Positions 9,508 through 18,623 of a stretch of DNA of 64,000 nt are shown here, one piece after another. The stretch spans positions 1,674,001-1,738,000 of the forward strand of contig CALOBT010000031.1 of assembly GCA_942491575.1 (NCBI GenBank), in the 5' to 3' direction. The stretch is from CAZHNW01 sp942491575. GTDB taxonomy: Bacteria > Spirochaetota > UBA4802 > UBA5550. Each line of letters begins with the position of its first letter. The stretch's first letter is position 1. Under the pieces are notes generated by a model. That model saw only the letters and a program-made list of their open reading frames with translations, was not told where the DNA came from and ran no database searches. A program made the translations under genes and the position numbers.

Positions 9508-9552
9508 ACACAATATTCTCATGTGGAGAAACGCTTGTCTCCATTATTGTGT
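9508..9552 (+). other. Nested hairpin in the leader of the peptidase gene
   Basis: ACACAATA (9508-9515) pairs with TATTGTGT (9545-9552) and encloses GGAGA...TCTCC with an 8-nt loop. It lies 33 bp before the ATG, ahead of the AAGGAG ribosome binding site. Possibly a leader structure; no known riboswitch is recognised. Confidence 0.4.
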
Positions 9553-10292
9553 ACTGCAAAATAATAATTAAGGAGTCTGCAAAGTATGGTTTTAAAAATA
9601 AATAGGGAGTTTGTATTTATTGCAACCGTGTCATTTTTTATATTCTTATCTGCCTGTTACAACGAAGGAGATGATTATATTGTCAATAAAGACAAAACAG
9701 GAGGAGTAAATTCGGGCCTGGAGGAAGTCCTCGTATATCCTGAAGCATCTGTAAACAGAAACTCCATGGAAGGCAGCAAGTTTGAAATAGATCCTACATA
9801 TATCAAGAACCTGATGGATTCTAATTATTCGCAGGCATTTAAAATAAGAGAAGATACAGACAATATTGGTCATACACATAGACGTAGCCAGCAGTACTAT
9901 AAGGGAATAAAGGTCATTGGCGGCGAAATGATTGAACATTTCAAAAAAAATGGAGAGCTTTATCACATCAATGGTAAAGTTTTTAAATCAGAAAATTTCT
10001 CAACTAAAGCTAAATTGGATAACAATGATGTTTTTGATGTTTTAATAGACATTTATGATAAAAAGGATGGATTTTCTGTTGCCGGTGAGCCGAAGCTTGT
10101 GATTTATGCAGGGAAGCTGGCTTATAAGCTGTATATTTTATTCTATAAGGATGAAAATATAAAAACGTTGACCTGTTATATTGACGCCGGAGACGGGAAA
10201 TTACTGATATCTTACGATAGTTCGATAAAGAATATCTCTGGAAACAGATTAATTGGTGAAGGTGGTGAAAATGTATCATTTGTTGGTACCAG

Positions 10293-10300
10293 TATATATA
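10293..10300 (+). repeat. (TA)4 tract at the peptidase frameshift
   Basis: A dinucleotide run exactly where the M4 peptidase reading frame changes. Loss of one TA unit (minus 2 bp) explains the shift. It could be slipped-strand mutation, a phase-variable tract or an assembly error. Confidence 0.6.
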
Positions 10301-11118
10301 TCTGGTGGATTTTCCGGTGGGTATGGAGGCTACTATGTATATTATCTTAAAAATAATACTAGGAAATGGACTGTATATGAATCTCATACTTCTAATGAGT
10401 TATATTCATATTATTCTTCCTGGGGAACCTCCGATAGATCAGCGATTTCAGCTGCGTATAATATTTCTAAAATTCAGGAATATGTGTATAACACAATGTC
10501 AAGGAACAGTTATGATAATGCAGGTCGTGTCGCTGAAATATATGTTAGGGATGAAAATGCCTTGAATGCTTACTATGTTGATAAAGACGATAGATTTCAA
10601 ATGGATAAAGTTACCAACATGTATTTTGGTGATGGGGATAATGTAAAATATAAACCTAAGTGTGTGTTGGATATAATGGCCCACGAATATGGTCATGCCA
10701 TTACGGATTTTACATCAGATTTGCTATACCTAAATCAAGCCGGAGCATTGAATGAGTCCTTTTCTGATATTTTTGCCTGTATTATCGAATATGAATTCCA
10801 GTATAATGACACGGAAGAGGACAATGCTAATATCAGTTCTCCATTTTCGCTACCGGGCAAATTTGACTACCTCATAGGAGAGGATTCAATAATCGGATAT
10901 GCAGGCTTAAGAGATTTAAAAAATCCTGGCAGAGCAGATGATATTTATGGAAGTGGAGCTCAGCCGAAATATTATCTTGGTAAAAACTGGTATTCTGGCT
11001 ATGAGGACAATGGTGGTGTTCACATAAATTCGGGTGTGCAGAATTTTGTATTCTACCTCCTGGTCTGCACCCCTAAAACTGTAATGACAAAAAATACATG
11101 TTTTAGGAGAATAGCATT

Positions 11119-11448
11119 ATGATAACAAGAAAAAGATACAGTCAAGAATTTAAAAAGAAGATAGCTCATGAATTGCTCATGGGGATATCAACAGCTGCAG
11201 AGATTTCTAAGCGTGAAGGAATAACAAGTACAACTTTATACAAATGGAGAGATATATTCTCTGTGGGTGACTACGATACAGATGAGCAGGAGACAGCTGA
11301 ACTTAAAAAGCGTATTAAAGATCTCGAAGAAACGGTAAGTGATCTTGCCCTTGAGAATCACATTCTAAAAAAAACGGAAAAAATACTAAAACAACTGAGG
11401 AAAAAAGAAAAATCATCAGGGAGTATCTCGCCCCGGAATTCGGAGTAG
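11119..11448 (+). CDS. IS3-family transposase OrfA
   Basis: A 109-residue OrfA with the N-terminal helix-turn-helix of the IS3 family (RKRYSQEFKKKIAHELL, ITSTTLYKWRDIF). A leucine-rich coiled coil (ELKKRIKDLEETVSDLALE) follows, used for multimerisation with OrfAB. It binds the element ends. The frame ends past an A-rich stretch (A6 at 11401-11406) where a -1 shift joins it to OrfB, the family's usual way to make the transposase. Located 3' of the left end of the element. Confidence 0.9.
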   Translation: MITRKRYSQEFKKKIAHELLMGISTAAEISKREGITSTTLYKWRDIFSVGDYDTDEQETAELKKRIKDLEETVSDLALENHILKKTEKILKQLRKKEKSSGSISPRNSE

Positions 11449-11465
11449 TCAAAAGCTGTAAAGCT

Positions 11466-12260
11466 ATGGGTTTAAGCATTTCAACCTACTATTACAGAAA
11501 ATTTGAAAAGGATACAGATGATATGATGATTGCAAAGGAAATTGAGGACTATATTGAATTGGTGCCTGAATCTGGCTACAGGCCGGTTACAGTTTATTTG
11601 AACCGCCAAATGCTGATAAACCACAAAAAAGTTAATCGAATAATGCGCGAAAAAAACCTTTTATGCAGGAAAAAGAAGAAATTTCGAACGAAAACAACTG
11701 ATTCCAGTCATAATCTCAAAAAATATAAAAATCTTATCAAGAATTTTGAAACAACTGATATTAACCAATTGGTTGTTGGTGATGTAACTGCCTATGATGT
11801 CAGGGGCAAAGATCATTTTCTTGCAACCCTGATGGACAGACATAATCGTGAGATAATAGGAGAGGCGGTTTCAGATAGAAACAATACAGAGCTTGTACTG
11901 GCTGCCCTGGAGGATGCTATACAAAACAGAGGAAATCTTAACCTAAAGAACTGTATACATCATACAGACTCAGATGTAAGATATTGTTCAGTTGCCTATA
12001 TCAAAAGACTGAAATTATTAGAGATGAAAATATCTATGTGTGTAGGTAATGCATATGAGAATGCTCATGCAGAATCGTTTAACAGCACGGTTAAACGCCA
12101 GGAAATAAATATTTCAGATTATGATAACAAGGAAGAATCAGCTGATTCGATTTTTAATTTCATTGATAAATATAATTCTATCAGACCACATTCATCGATA
12201 GAGAATTTAACGCCTGTGGAATATAGGAAAAAGTTAGAGAAATCACAATTTATGCATTAA
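11466..12260 (+). CDS. IS3-family transposase OrfB (catalytic, made by -1 frameshift)
   Basis: The rve/DDE integrase. As a separate frame it starts at MGLSISTYYYRKF, but the same frame is open back to about 11400 and adds EYLAPEFGVVKSCKAM, which is normal OrfB N-terminus. So the real product is an OrfAB fusion. Acidic residues: Asp in VVGDVTAYD, Asp in HHTDSDVRYC (an unusual variant of the common HSDRGSQY) and Glu in NAHAESFNSTVKR. C-terminus IRPHSSIENLTPVEYRKKL is typical. The gene appears intact and recently active, because the insertion site is still readable. Confidence 0.9.
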   Translation: MGLSISTYYYRKFEKDTDDMMIAKEIEDYIELVPESGYRPVTVYLNRQMLINHKKVNRIMREKNLLCRKKKKFRTKTTDSSHNLKKYKNLIKNFETTDINQLVVGDVTAYDVRGKDHFLATLMDRHNREIIGEAVSDRNNTELVLAALEDAIQNRGNLNLKNCIHHTDSDVRYCSVAYIKRLKLLEMKISMCVGNAYENAHAESFNSTVKRQEINISDYDNKEESADSIFNFIDKYNSIRPHSSIENLTPVEYRKKLEKSQFMH

Positions 12261-12676
12261 AGTTATTTACAGTTTCTGGGGTGCAGTGCATCCTTTCCGA
12301 GGGGGGCAGTGGAATAAATGAAGACCATCCTGGTCATCCCGACGAGCCAGATGAAACATGTCCTTCCTGTCATGCCTATTCTGTTAATGGTATTGGCATT
12401 GAAAAAGCTGCTGCTGTTGCTATGAGGGCAAATATGTATCATATGCTTTCTACTGATCAGTATGAAGATGCAGCAAGAGCTTGGGTGCATGCTGCCATCT
12501 ATCTTGCTGAACCTTCTTTTTATGGCTATAGTTCCTTATTAACTGCACAGGATGTATATTCTGTGTGTGATGCATGGAATGCCGTGGGTTTTTATCCTAA
12601 CGTTTTATATACTTTTAGCGATGGATCAGTCACGTTTGAGTAAGTTAAATTAATAATTTATTAGATAAAGAGAGTC

Positions 12677-12918
12677 CCGTGGAAAAAGTCCATCCGTGAT
12701 GGAAAATAAATTGACTAGAGCCTATGTCGTCTTAGATTCTGCCAATTTTCGTATGGTATATACTGAAATTTTTTTTGAATATCTTTTTCAATTGTATTTT
12801 TTAATGCAAAATATTCAAGGGGGGCGTTTCCCTTACGGGAGGTGAGGGTTCCCTTAAACTGTTTGAAGATGGCTTTCTGCGTACGGTTGTGTGGTGGGGG
12901 ATGGTTGCTGCTTGATAG
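12677..12918 (+). repeat. MITE-like element (copy D)
   Basis: Starts CCGTGGAAAAAGTCCATCCG 33 bp after the peptidase stop. The palindrome is degraded. The 3' module is complete (GGGGGGCGTTTCCCTTACGG, GGTGAGGGTTCCCTTAAAC, GTACGGTTGTGTGGTGGGGG). It ends at GGTTGCTGCTTGATAG. Confidence 0.75.
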
Positions 12919-13017
12919 TTGGAGTTAATCACAATATACGATTGCTGATAGAGAATTTTCTTGTATATCAGAAATGTTAACTTCCCCGCAATATAAAAAT
13001 GAACATGCTAATTTTCC

Positions 13018-13045
13018 AAAGCCCCGGCTTATCTACCGGGGCTTT
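13018..13045 (-). terminator. Terminator of the methyltransferase operon
   Basis: A perfect 10-bp stem AAAGCCCCGG/CCGGGGCTTT with an 8-nt loop, 11 bp after the transporter stop on the minus strand. The A-rich side gives a short U-run in minus-strand RNA. Confidence 0.82.
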
Positions 13046-13056
13046 GCTTGCCCTAT

Positions 13057-14481
13057 CTAGCTGAGACTTATTTCAGGCGGGATTTCTTCCTCGGCTAGAT
13101 AATAATTGATTTGATCCTCGCGATACCATTTCAGGAGTGCAGCTCCCAGCATGGCAAAAAGGAAGGCTACGACTGCTGTCATGGATACGCCCAATTCCGT
13201 GGGTCTCATTTTTGTAGCAATCGTCTTCGTATTCCCGATGAGCAACAATGTGGGAAAAAGAAGGTTGCTAACTGAGATCGCCAGTTTCATGAAAAAGCTT
13301 CTGGCACCATAGAAAACAGCCTCTTTATAATTGCCGGTACGAATGCCGTCTGATTTGGCTATATCGGCAATAATGGCTGTAGGTACTATCCCAAAAAGAG
13401 CAACGGGAACAGCTTCCAATATGATGATGCCCCAGCCCCAGATGTCGGGTCTTGATATGAAAGGGAATAGTGGTAGCAGGGCGAATATAATACTTTGCAT
13501 TATAAAAGCCGTCATGAGGAGCCTCTTTTTGCCCACTTTTTTTGCCAGATAATAAATGGGCATATAGAAAATAAAGCTCGTTGCAAACATCACCGTCATT
13601 AGAAGTGTTGCATGAGATTCGGGAAGCTTCATTAACATTGTTACATAATATACAATCCCGATTTCGAGAAAAGTATTGGCCACAAAATAACAGAAATCAG
13701 AGGCTGTAAATATTGCAAAATCCCTGTTCTGGAAAGCTCGTTTGACAGCAGTAAAGGCTCCCTCATCTGACACATGCCCCTTACAGTGTCTCTTCTCATT
13801 GATGGCAAGAATGGGAAGTGCCATAAGAAAAGCACCTGCAACCGCGAAAATAATAATGACCAGACGAATGGCATCGATGGGAGACATGCCTGTATCCTGT
13901 AAAACTGCCTTGATGGCCCAGATGGTCTGACCAACGGCGAATCCCATTGCCCAGCAGACGGAAGCCATTGTTGCAAGAAGCATTCTGTCATCGGCACTGT
14001 GGCCGATTTCCGGTAAGAGTGCCCCATGAGCCTGTACATACATTGTCATGAAAAAATAGAAAAGTATAATTGCAATGAACACCCACAGGGCATTTATTGC
14101 ACTAACGCCATCCCGTGGTGGGTAGAAGCACATAACCGAAAAGAAAGAGAAGGGAACGAAACTTGCCAGCATAAAGATCCGCCGGCGGCCGAAACGGCTG
14201 CGTGAGCGGTCAGACATGCTGGCAATAAGCGGATCAGTAATAGCGTCAAAGATTCGTCCCGTGAAGTTAGCAAGGCCGATAACCGTCAGCCCCAGAAAGA
14301 CCGCCGAGCGGAGGATTAGAGCAGGTATCTCAGATGAACCATCAACATTGGGGGGGAAGTAGAAGTATGTGATGAGACTACCTACTGTAAAGGACACCAG
14401 GCTCCAGCCAAAGTATCCCAGTGAATACAGAATCATTCGCATAAGAGAAACTTTTTCTATATTTATTTGTGGCTGATTCAT
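13057..14481 (-). CDS. MFS transporter of the GPH (MelB-like) family
   Basis: A 474-residue inner-membrane symporter with about 12 hydrophobic segments. The diagnostic cytoplasmic motif GRIFDAITDPLIASMSDRSR followed by SRFGRRRIF is that of the glycoside-pentoside-hexuronide:cation symporter family. Last gene of a minus-strand cluster of corrinoid methyltransferases, 24 bp after the preceding gene and followed by a terminator. It may import the methylated substrate (for example a methoxylated sugar or aromatic glycoside), but that is inference from position only. AAAGGA precedes the ATG. Confidence 0.87.
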   Translation of the reverse strand: MNQPQINIEKVSLMRMILYSLGYFGWSLVSFTVGSLITYFYFPPNVDGSSEIPALILRSAVFLGLTVIGLANFTGRIFDAITDPLIASMSDRSRSRFGRRRIFMLASFVPFSFFSVMCFYPPRDGVSAINALWVFIAIILFYFFMTMYVQAHGALLPEIGHSADDRMLLATMASVCWAMGFAVGQTIWAIKAVLQDTGMSPIDAIRLVIIIFAVAGAFLMALPILAINEKRHCKGHVSDEGAFTAVKRAFQNRDFAIFTASDFCYFVANTFLEIGIVYYVTMLMKLPESHATLLMTVMFATSFIFYMPIYYLAKKVGKKRLLMTAFIMQSIIFALLPLFPFISRPDIWGWGIIILEAVPVALFGIVPTAIIADIAKSDGIRTGNYKEAVFYGARSFFMKLAISVSNLLFPTLLLIGNTKTIATKMRPTELGVSMTAVVAFLFAMLGAALLKWYREDQINYYLAEEEIPPEISLS

Positions 14482-14505
14482 TTCATGTGTCCTTTTGTAA
14501 TGCTG

Positions 14506-15618
14506 TTATTTACAGTGTTTTGCTGCCACATCACGCACGAGATCGCGGTAGTATATCCAGTTCTCATAAGAAACATCAGGAGGAACAGAGTGATCAATAC
14601 CGGGGATATAACCGCCCTGAGCCACCATTTGTGGAACCACGCGCATTACCTCCTCCTCAATAGCAATACGATCTTTGGCAAGGGCCCGTTTATCCATTCC
14701 CCCCATGATGCAGAACTGGTCAGGCCACTGTTGTCGCACCTCCAGTACATCCATGCCAGCCTGAACTTCAAAGGGCAGCAGCAGATTGACACCGGCATCG
14801 ACAAACTTCGGTATCAGGACCGACATGTCACCATCAGTATCCACACCAACAACAGGTATGTTCAACTCATGCCTGGCAAAATTCACCAGTTCCCGATAAT
14901 AGGGAGACATGAATTCCTCAAACATCGCAGGGCTGATGAGAGGACCATTGCGTCCGCACATATCCTCCCAGAGTTCAATGTAGTCGGGCTGGTGTCGCTC
15001 ATGAACCTGTGACAGGATAGACTTCCACATCATTACCCAGTGCTGTGAAATTTCATGAACCAGATCAGGAGTGTCGTAGTAGGCATACAGGATGGACTCT
15101 CCTCCCAGAAGATGGCGCAATGTTCCGAAGAGCCCCGGAACAAAAACAAAGAGTGGCCACTGCTGGTCTTTTGCTAACTGAAAGAAAAACTGGTGTTGAT
15201 CGATTCGTTCGGTACTTGAGGGATCAAGGCGTTCTTTTACTTCCAGCCAGGATTGCCTGTCTTTTACGGGGAAGTCTAAATATTGAGGAATGGAACTTGA
15301 ACCGTCACGATGGACCCTCACAATGGAACCCGACATATCTCTTTTTACAATGTGAGTTTCATTTTCTTCAATTATGTCTTCTTCGAATAGAGGATACAGG
15401 CCGGGATGCTGATACGAGCCCAAGTCAATGGGGGCAAGCAGGTCAAATTGATTATGTATATAGAGGGCCGCTTCACTTTCCATTTCTGCCGGAAGCCCTT
15501 CGCCATGCCACCGCTCTATTGTTTCCTTCCAGAATCCTATGGTTTCCATTCGGTAAGGCCTGTCAACTGATTCGAATAGAGCAGTAGCTATAAATCTTTC
15601 TCGTGCTGTTGAGGTCAT
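14506..15618 (-). CDS. URO-D-family methyltransferase (corrinoid-linked)
   Basis: A 370-residue protein of the uroporphyrinogen decarboxylase superfamily, in the branch that moves methyl groups to or from corrinoid proteins (MtaA/MtvB-like) rather than making haem. Recognisable parts are ETIGFWKETIERW, LWEDMCGRNGPLISPAMFEEF, PVVGVDTDGDMS, CIMGGMDKRALAKD and the C-terminal GGYIPGIDHSVPPDVSYEN. There is no His-x-Cys-Gly zinc site of MtaA type, so it may be the substrate-demethylating partner (MtvB-like). The corrinoid protein gene lies 29 bp upstream in the same unit. Substrate unknown. Confidence 0.8.
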   Translation of the reverse strand: MTSTARERFIATALFESVDRPYRMETIGFWKETIERWHGEGLPAEMESEAALYIHNQFDLLAPIDLGSYQHPGLYPLFEEDIIEENETHIVKRDMSGSIVRVHRDGSSSIPQYLDFPVKDRQSWLEVKERLDPSSTERIDQHQFFFQLAKDQQWPLFVFVPGLFGTLRHLLGGESILYAYYDTPDLVHEISQHWVMMWKSILSQVHERHQPDYIELWEDMCGRNGPLISPAMFEEFMSPYYRELVNFARHELNIPVVGVDTDGDMSVLIPKFVDAGVNLLLPFEVQAGMDVLEVRQQWPDQFCIMGGMDKRALAKDRIAIEEEVMRVVPQMVAQGGYIPGIDHSVPPDVSYENWIYYRDLVRDVAAKHCK

Positions 15619-15647
15619 ATTTTTCTCCTGTTCTAATGGCTTATTGA

Positions 15648-16274
15648 TTATTGAATGAGCATTCTTCCAATATCTACAGCTGATGCGGCATTATCTGCGA
15701 ATCCGTCGGCATTTATTTTTTCTGCAAAGTCCTCTGTGACGGGAGCGCCGCCAATAATGATTTTGGCGTCTATGTTGTTTTCACGAAGTCCCAGGATGAT
15801 TTCTTCCATATAAACCATGGTGGTAGTAAGGAGCGATGAAAGGCCAATTATATCGGGATTATGCTCCCGGGCGCCATCGACAAATTGTTCCACCGTCACA
15901 TCGGCGCCCAGGTCAACTACTTTGAATCCTGCGCCCTTGAACATTATGCCTACGAGATTTTTACCAATATCATGGAGGTCTCCCTTTACTGTTCCAAGAA
16001 GCAGCGTACCTCTGGACTCTACACCGCTTTTCACCATTTCCGGTTCAAGGATTTCCAGGGCTTTATTCATGGCCCTGGCTGCGATGAGCATTTCCGGCAC
16101 ATATACCTCATTGCGTTTGAACTTGTCACCGATAACATCCATTCCGGCAATGAGCCCTTCATCAAGAATCAGTGAGGGTTCCAGGTCATCTGTTATGGCT
16201 TTACTGGTAAGTTCAATAGTATCCTGCATTCTTCCATTCTGTACGGCCTCTGATAATTGTGTTAAGAGAGTCAT
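15648..16274 (-). CDS. Corrinoid (B12-binding) methyl-carrier protein
   Basis: A 208-residue MtaC/MtvC/MetH-like carrier. Residues 1-85 are the helical cap domain (DDLEPSLILDEGLIAGMDVI, VYVPEMLIAARAM). Residues ~88-208 are the Rossmann B12 domain with the DxHxxG motif D99-L-H-D-I-G; His101 is the lower cobalt ligand. It also has SSLLTTTM and GGAPVTEDFA, which cradle the nucleotide tail. It carries a methyl group between the URO-D-type methyltransferases on either side. Its ATG overlaps the CobW stop by 4 nt (translational coupling). Confidence 0.93.
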   Translation of the reverse strand: MTLLTQLSEAVQNGRMQDTIELTSKAITDDLEPSLILDEGLIAGMDVIGDKFKRNEVYVPEMLIAARAMNKALEILEPEMVKSGVESRGTLLLGTVKGDLHDIGKNLVGIMFKGAGFKVVDLGADVTVEQFVDGAREHNPDIIGLSSLLTTTMVYMEEIILGLRENNIDAKIIIGGAPVTEDFAEKINADGFADNAASAVDIGRMLIQ

Positions 16275-17227
16275 GTTTTCACCTTCATTATGTGTTTTAA
16301 TTTTTTAGCTGCTTCCCATTCGTCTCGAATGAATTTCTCTTTTTCCTTTGGGCAGATCACAGAAAGTCCTGATCCGTCACCCGATTGGTGGGAAGCTCTT
16401 TCTATAACAATGCCATCAGGACTGTCATGAACATAGTAGCAGTCATCGTTGACTGCATAAAAGCCCTTAATCCGGTACACCTTTGATTCTATCCTGGAAA
16501 AGAAATATCTCAGCGAATCCAGACCAGGGAGTTTGTCATCCAGGGTGATACTGCCGGGCCTGTTTTCCGGTGTATTGCAGCTTTCAAGATTTCCCCCGTA
16601 ATTCGGATTATTAGCCAATTGTATCAGTGAGGGATTGAAGTCTCCATGAACTGTCTGCACTATTTCTGCAGAAGGATTAATGCCTCTGACCAGATCTTCA
16701 ACTTTTTGAAGAGCCATGTCATTGACAAGATCACATTTGCTCACCAGGATATAATCGGCTGCGGTGACCTGCCGCTGTACTACATCCAGTGTATTTACAA
16801 GGGCTGGGAACCTTACGGCGTCAACCAGCACCAGGGAGCAGAGGAAACGATAGGCTCCTGAAAAATGATGATTCTCCAATATTGTGTGTATCCCGGAGAA
16901 GTCTGACATGCCTGACGTCTCAATGAAAAGTAGTTCAGGTTTCTCTTTAATGAAATATTGGAGGCCACTGATGAATTCGGACATGCGGCATGAGCAAAAT
17001 ACCGATCCGTTAGCGATCTCATAGAGGCGATCCGTATTGTCATTTAACCAGGGATTACCCCTGCGGATAAGTTGGCCGTCAACAGGGACGCCACCGAATT
17101 CATTGACCAGTACTCCCAGTTGCCTATTGCGATAATGAGCCAGCATTCTGTTGAGTAGTGTAGTCTTTCCCGAGCCAAGAAAACCAGAGACAAGGATGAT
17201 ATCAATTTTTTTGCTGTCTGTAATCAT
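16271..17227 (-). CDS. CobW/COG0523-family GTPase
   Basis: A 318-residue G3E-family P-loop GTPase. The Walker A motif is GFLGSGKTTLLNRM near the N-terminus. FIETSGMSDFSGI is the Walker B/switch region and SKCDLVN gives base recognition. The usual metal-binding CxCC is reduced to FCSCRM. It lacks a long His-rich tail. In this operon it may chaperone cobalt/corrinoid or zinc to the methyltransferases, or help reactivate the corrinoid protein; no ferredoxin-like RACo activator is present in the window. It starts directly after the upstream stop and overlaps the corrinoid gene. Confidence 0.85.
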   Translation of the reverse strand: MITDSKKIDIILVSGFLGSGKTTLLNRMLAHYRNRQLGVLVNEFGGVPVDGQLIRRGNPWLNDNTDRLYEIANGSVFCSCRMSEFISGLQYFIKEKPELLFIETSGMSDFSGIHTILENHHFSGAYRFLCSLVLVDAVRFPALVNTLDVVQRQVTAADYILVSKCDLVNDMALQKVEDLVRGINPSAEIVQTVHGDFNPSLIQLANNPNYGGNLESCNTPENRPGSITLDDKLPGLDSLRYFFSRIESKVYRIKGFYAVNDDCYYVHDSPDGIVIERASHQSGDGSGLSVICPKEKEKFIRDEWEAAKKLKHIMKVKT

Positions 17228-18589
17228 CTAATTCCCCAATGCCGCATCGGTGTCAGCCTTGAGACTTTTTCTGTCGGGGATTACAGATACATATTTTATC
17301 TCTCCATTTATGAGAAGGACAGGCAGATTCACTACGCCTAGTTTTTTCATGCGTGCAATATTTACTGGATTTGTTATTTTATGTTCCAGTACTTCTACCT
17401 TTTCATTAAATATTTCCTTCATGTCCATGGCTGCTGATGTCATATAACGACAGGCAGCACATGTCTCCGAGTCGATGGTAATGACTTCGATTAGTACATG
17501 GTCAAGGTTCTGGTAGTCGGGCAGTATTACATCTGTTAATACCTCATCTTTTACATATCCCTGGAGGTAGGCCCGGGTAGCTGCCATGTCATGAACTACC
17601 TGAGATACACCAATGATGTTTTCCGGTGGCACATCATAGGGGATGTCGCAACCCGGGGCAAGAATGAAGTTTTTCTTCCCCATGGAGTCAAGAAGATCCA
17701 GCGCTGCCTTCTGATTGTCCATCTGGTTTCCCAGAAGCATCACAATGGTGAGTTGCAGGTTTCCAGAAATTACTATATTATGAGCGTCGGTAACACCTTT
17801 TGCTGTATGAATATCGATATTTTCGTCGATAGAAATGCAGTGAGGCTCTGTTTTACACATTGCTTCGAGGTTCTTCGTTGCATCGCCGCAGACAAAAAAG
17901 GCACTGTGCCGTCCCCTATCTCGAACCTCTGCAAAGAAATTCCGGTAGGGGGCCTGAAGAAATTTGCTAAACATGTCTGGTGAAATCTGGGAGACCACCG
18001 GATCCACTGCAGCGATAACATCCATACCGGCATCACAGTAATATTCTGCTATATGTGAAGCTACATCCGTACAATAGTGTAAAAGATCTTTTACATAATT
18101 TTCATCGTCATACATGTCTAAAAAGAGTTCTGTGCCCCGTAGATGAGAAGCCAGTGTCATAGGGCCGCAGAGAAGGCCATAAAGCGCTGTTGTGTCACCC
18201 ACTTCTTTTTTCATGCGTTTCATGGCGTTGAGGATCAGGGGAAGCCTGCCTTCGTGAGATTCCGGAATCTTTGTGGGAATATCCCTGGATTCAGCAAGTG
18301 GGTGGCTTGAAACTGTGGGGGGATTTTTTTCTGCCCAGAGTAGATCGCAGCCCAGAATCTCAGCTTCTAACTGTAGATCGAAAATTACCGGCATCCCGTC
18401 GGGTGTATACCTCCGGTGAGCTTCAAGGAGGCAGTCTACAAGCTTGTCTTCATTTTTTAATATCTCTTCAGCATTGTACCCCATGAGATTGCTGATCTGG
18501 ACTCCCGTGTAGGGAACCCATGGAACTCTGTCGGTAATAGCGTGCTCAAAAGTTTTAATTATTCGTTCTCTACCATTCATATTATTCAA
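17228..18589 (-). CDS. URO-D-type methyltransferase fused to a thioredoxin-like domain
   Basis: A 453-residue fusion. Residues ~1-345 are an MtaA/MtbA-like URO-D domain (ERIIKTFEHAITDRVPWVPYTG, YGLLCGPMTLASHLRG). Candidate zinc ligands are in FVCGDATKNLEAM and APGCDIPYDVPPENI; the usual His of HxCG is Val here. Residues ~362-453 form a thioredoxin/glutaredoxin-like domain with the redox pair C377-A-A-C380, then VNLPVLLINGE holding the cis-Pro. The fusion suggests redox control of the zinc thiolates or of bound cobalt. Cotranscribed with CobW (no gap). Confidence 0.82.
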   Translation of the reverse strand: MNNMNGRERIIKTFEHAITDRVPWVPYTGVQISNLMGYNAEEILKNEDKLVDCLLEAHRRYTPDGMPVIFDLQLEAEILGCDLLWAEKNPPTVSSHPLAESRDIPTKIPESHEGRLPLILNAMKRMKKEVGDTTALYGLLCGPMTLASHLRGTELFLDMYDDENYVKDLLHYCTDVASHIAEYYCDAGMDVIAAVDPVVSQISPDMFSKFLQAPYRNFFAEVRDRGRHSAFFVCGDATKNLEAMCKTEPHCISIDENIDIHTAKGVTDAHNIVISGNLQLTIVMLLGNQMDNQKAALDLLDSMGKKNFILAPGCDIPYDVPPENIIGVSQVVHDMAATRAYLQGYVKDEVLTDVILPDYQNLDHVLIEVITIDSETCAACRYMTSAAMDMKEIFNEKVEVLEHKITNPVNIARMKKLGVVNLPVLLINGEIKYVSVIPDRKSLKADTDAALGN

Positions 18590-18623
18590 TCCTGTTTATA
18601 CTTAACCGGGAGATTCCACGCAG

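Larger units (their letters stand above)
11062..12291 (+). mobile_element. IS3-family insertion sequence inside the M4 peptidase gene
   Basis: About 1230 bp with two overlapping-frame orfs. Imperfect inverted repeats are present: TGCACCCCTAAAACTGTAA (from 11066) against the complement of the right end, TGCACCCCAGAAACTGTAA (ending 12285). A putative 3-bp CCT duplication flanks it (11059-11061 and 12292-12294). Excision with that duplication keeps the host gene in frame. Exact tips are uncertain by a few bases. Both orfs are open, so it may be active. Confidence 0.82.
9586..12643 (+). pseudogene. M4 (thermolysin-like) metallopeptidase lipoprotein, broken by a frameshift and an IS
   Basis: A secreted zinc peptidase of the M4 family. 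The first frame (9586-10350) has a lipobox signal (IFLSAC-Y) and an FTP-type propeptide. Reading then shifts by one frame at a (TA)4 tract (10293-10300); adding one TA unit gives continuous TSIYISGGFSGGYGG. The second frame carries the zinc motif HEYGH, ALNESFSDIFA and the catalytic-His region GGVHINSGVQN. It is cut by an IS3-family element, and the tail resumes at about 12292 (LSEGGSGINEDH... through VHAAIYL) to the stop at 12643. Removing the IS with one CCT copy restores F-Y-L-L-S-E-G-G, as in intact family members. Confidence 0.85.

Noticed and set aside
10253..11122. Second part of the M4 peptidase as an independent gene
   Set aside because: It has no ribosome binding site or signal peptide, and its first codons overlap the upstream frame; it is the frameshifted continuation.
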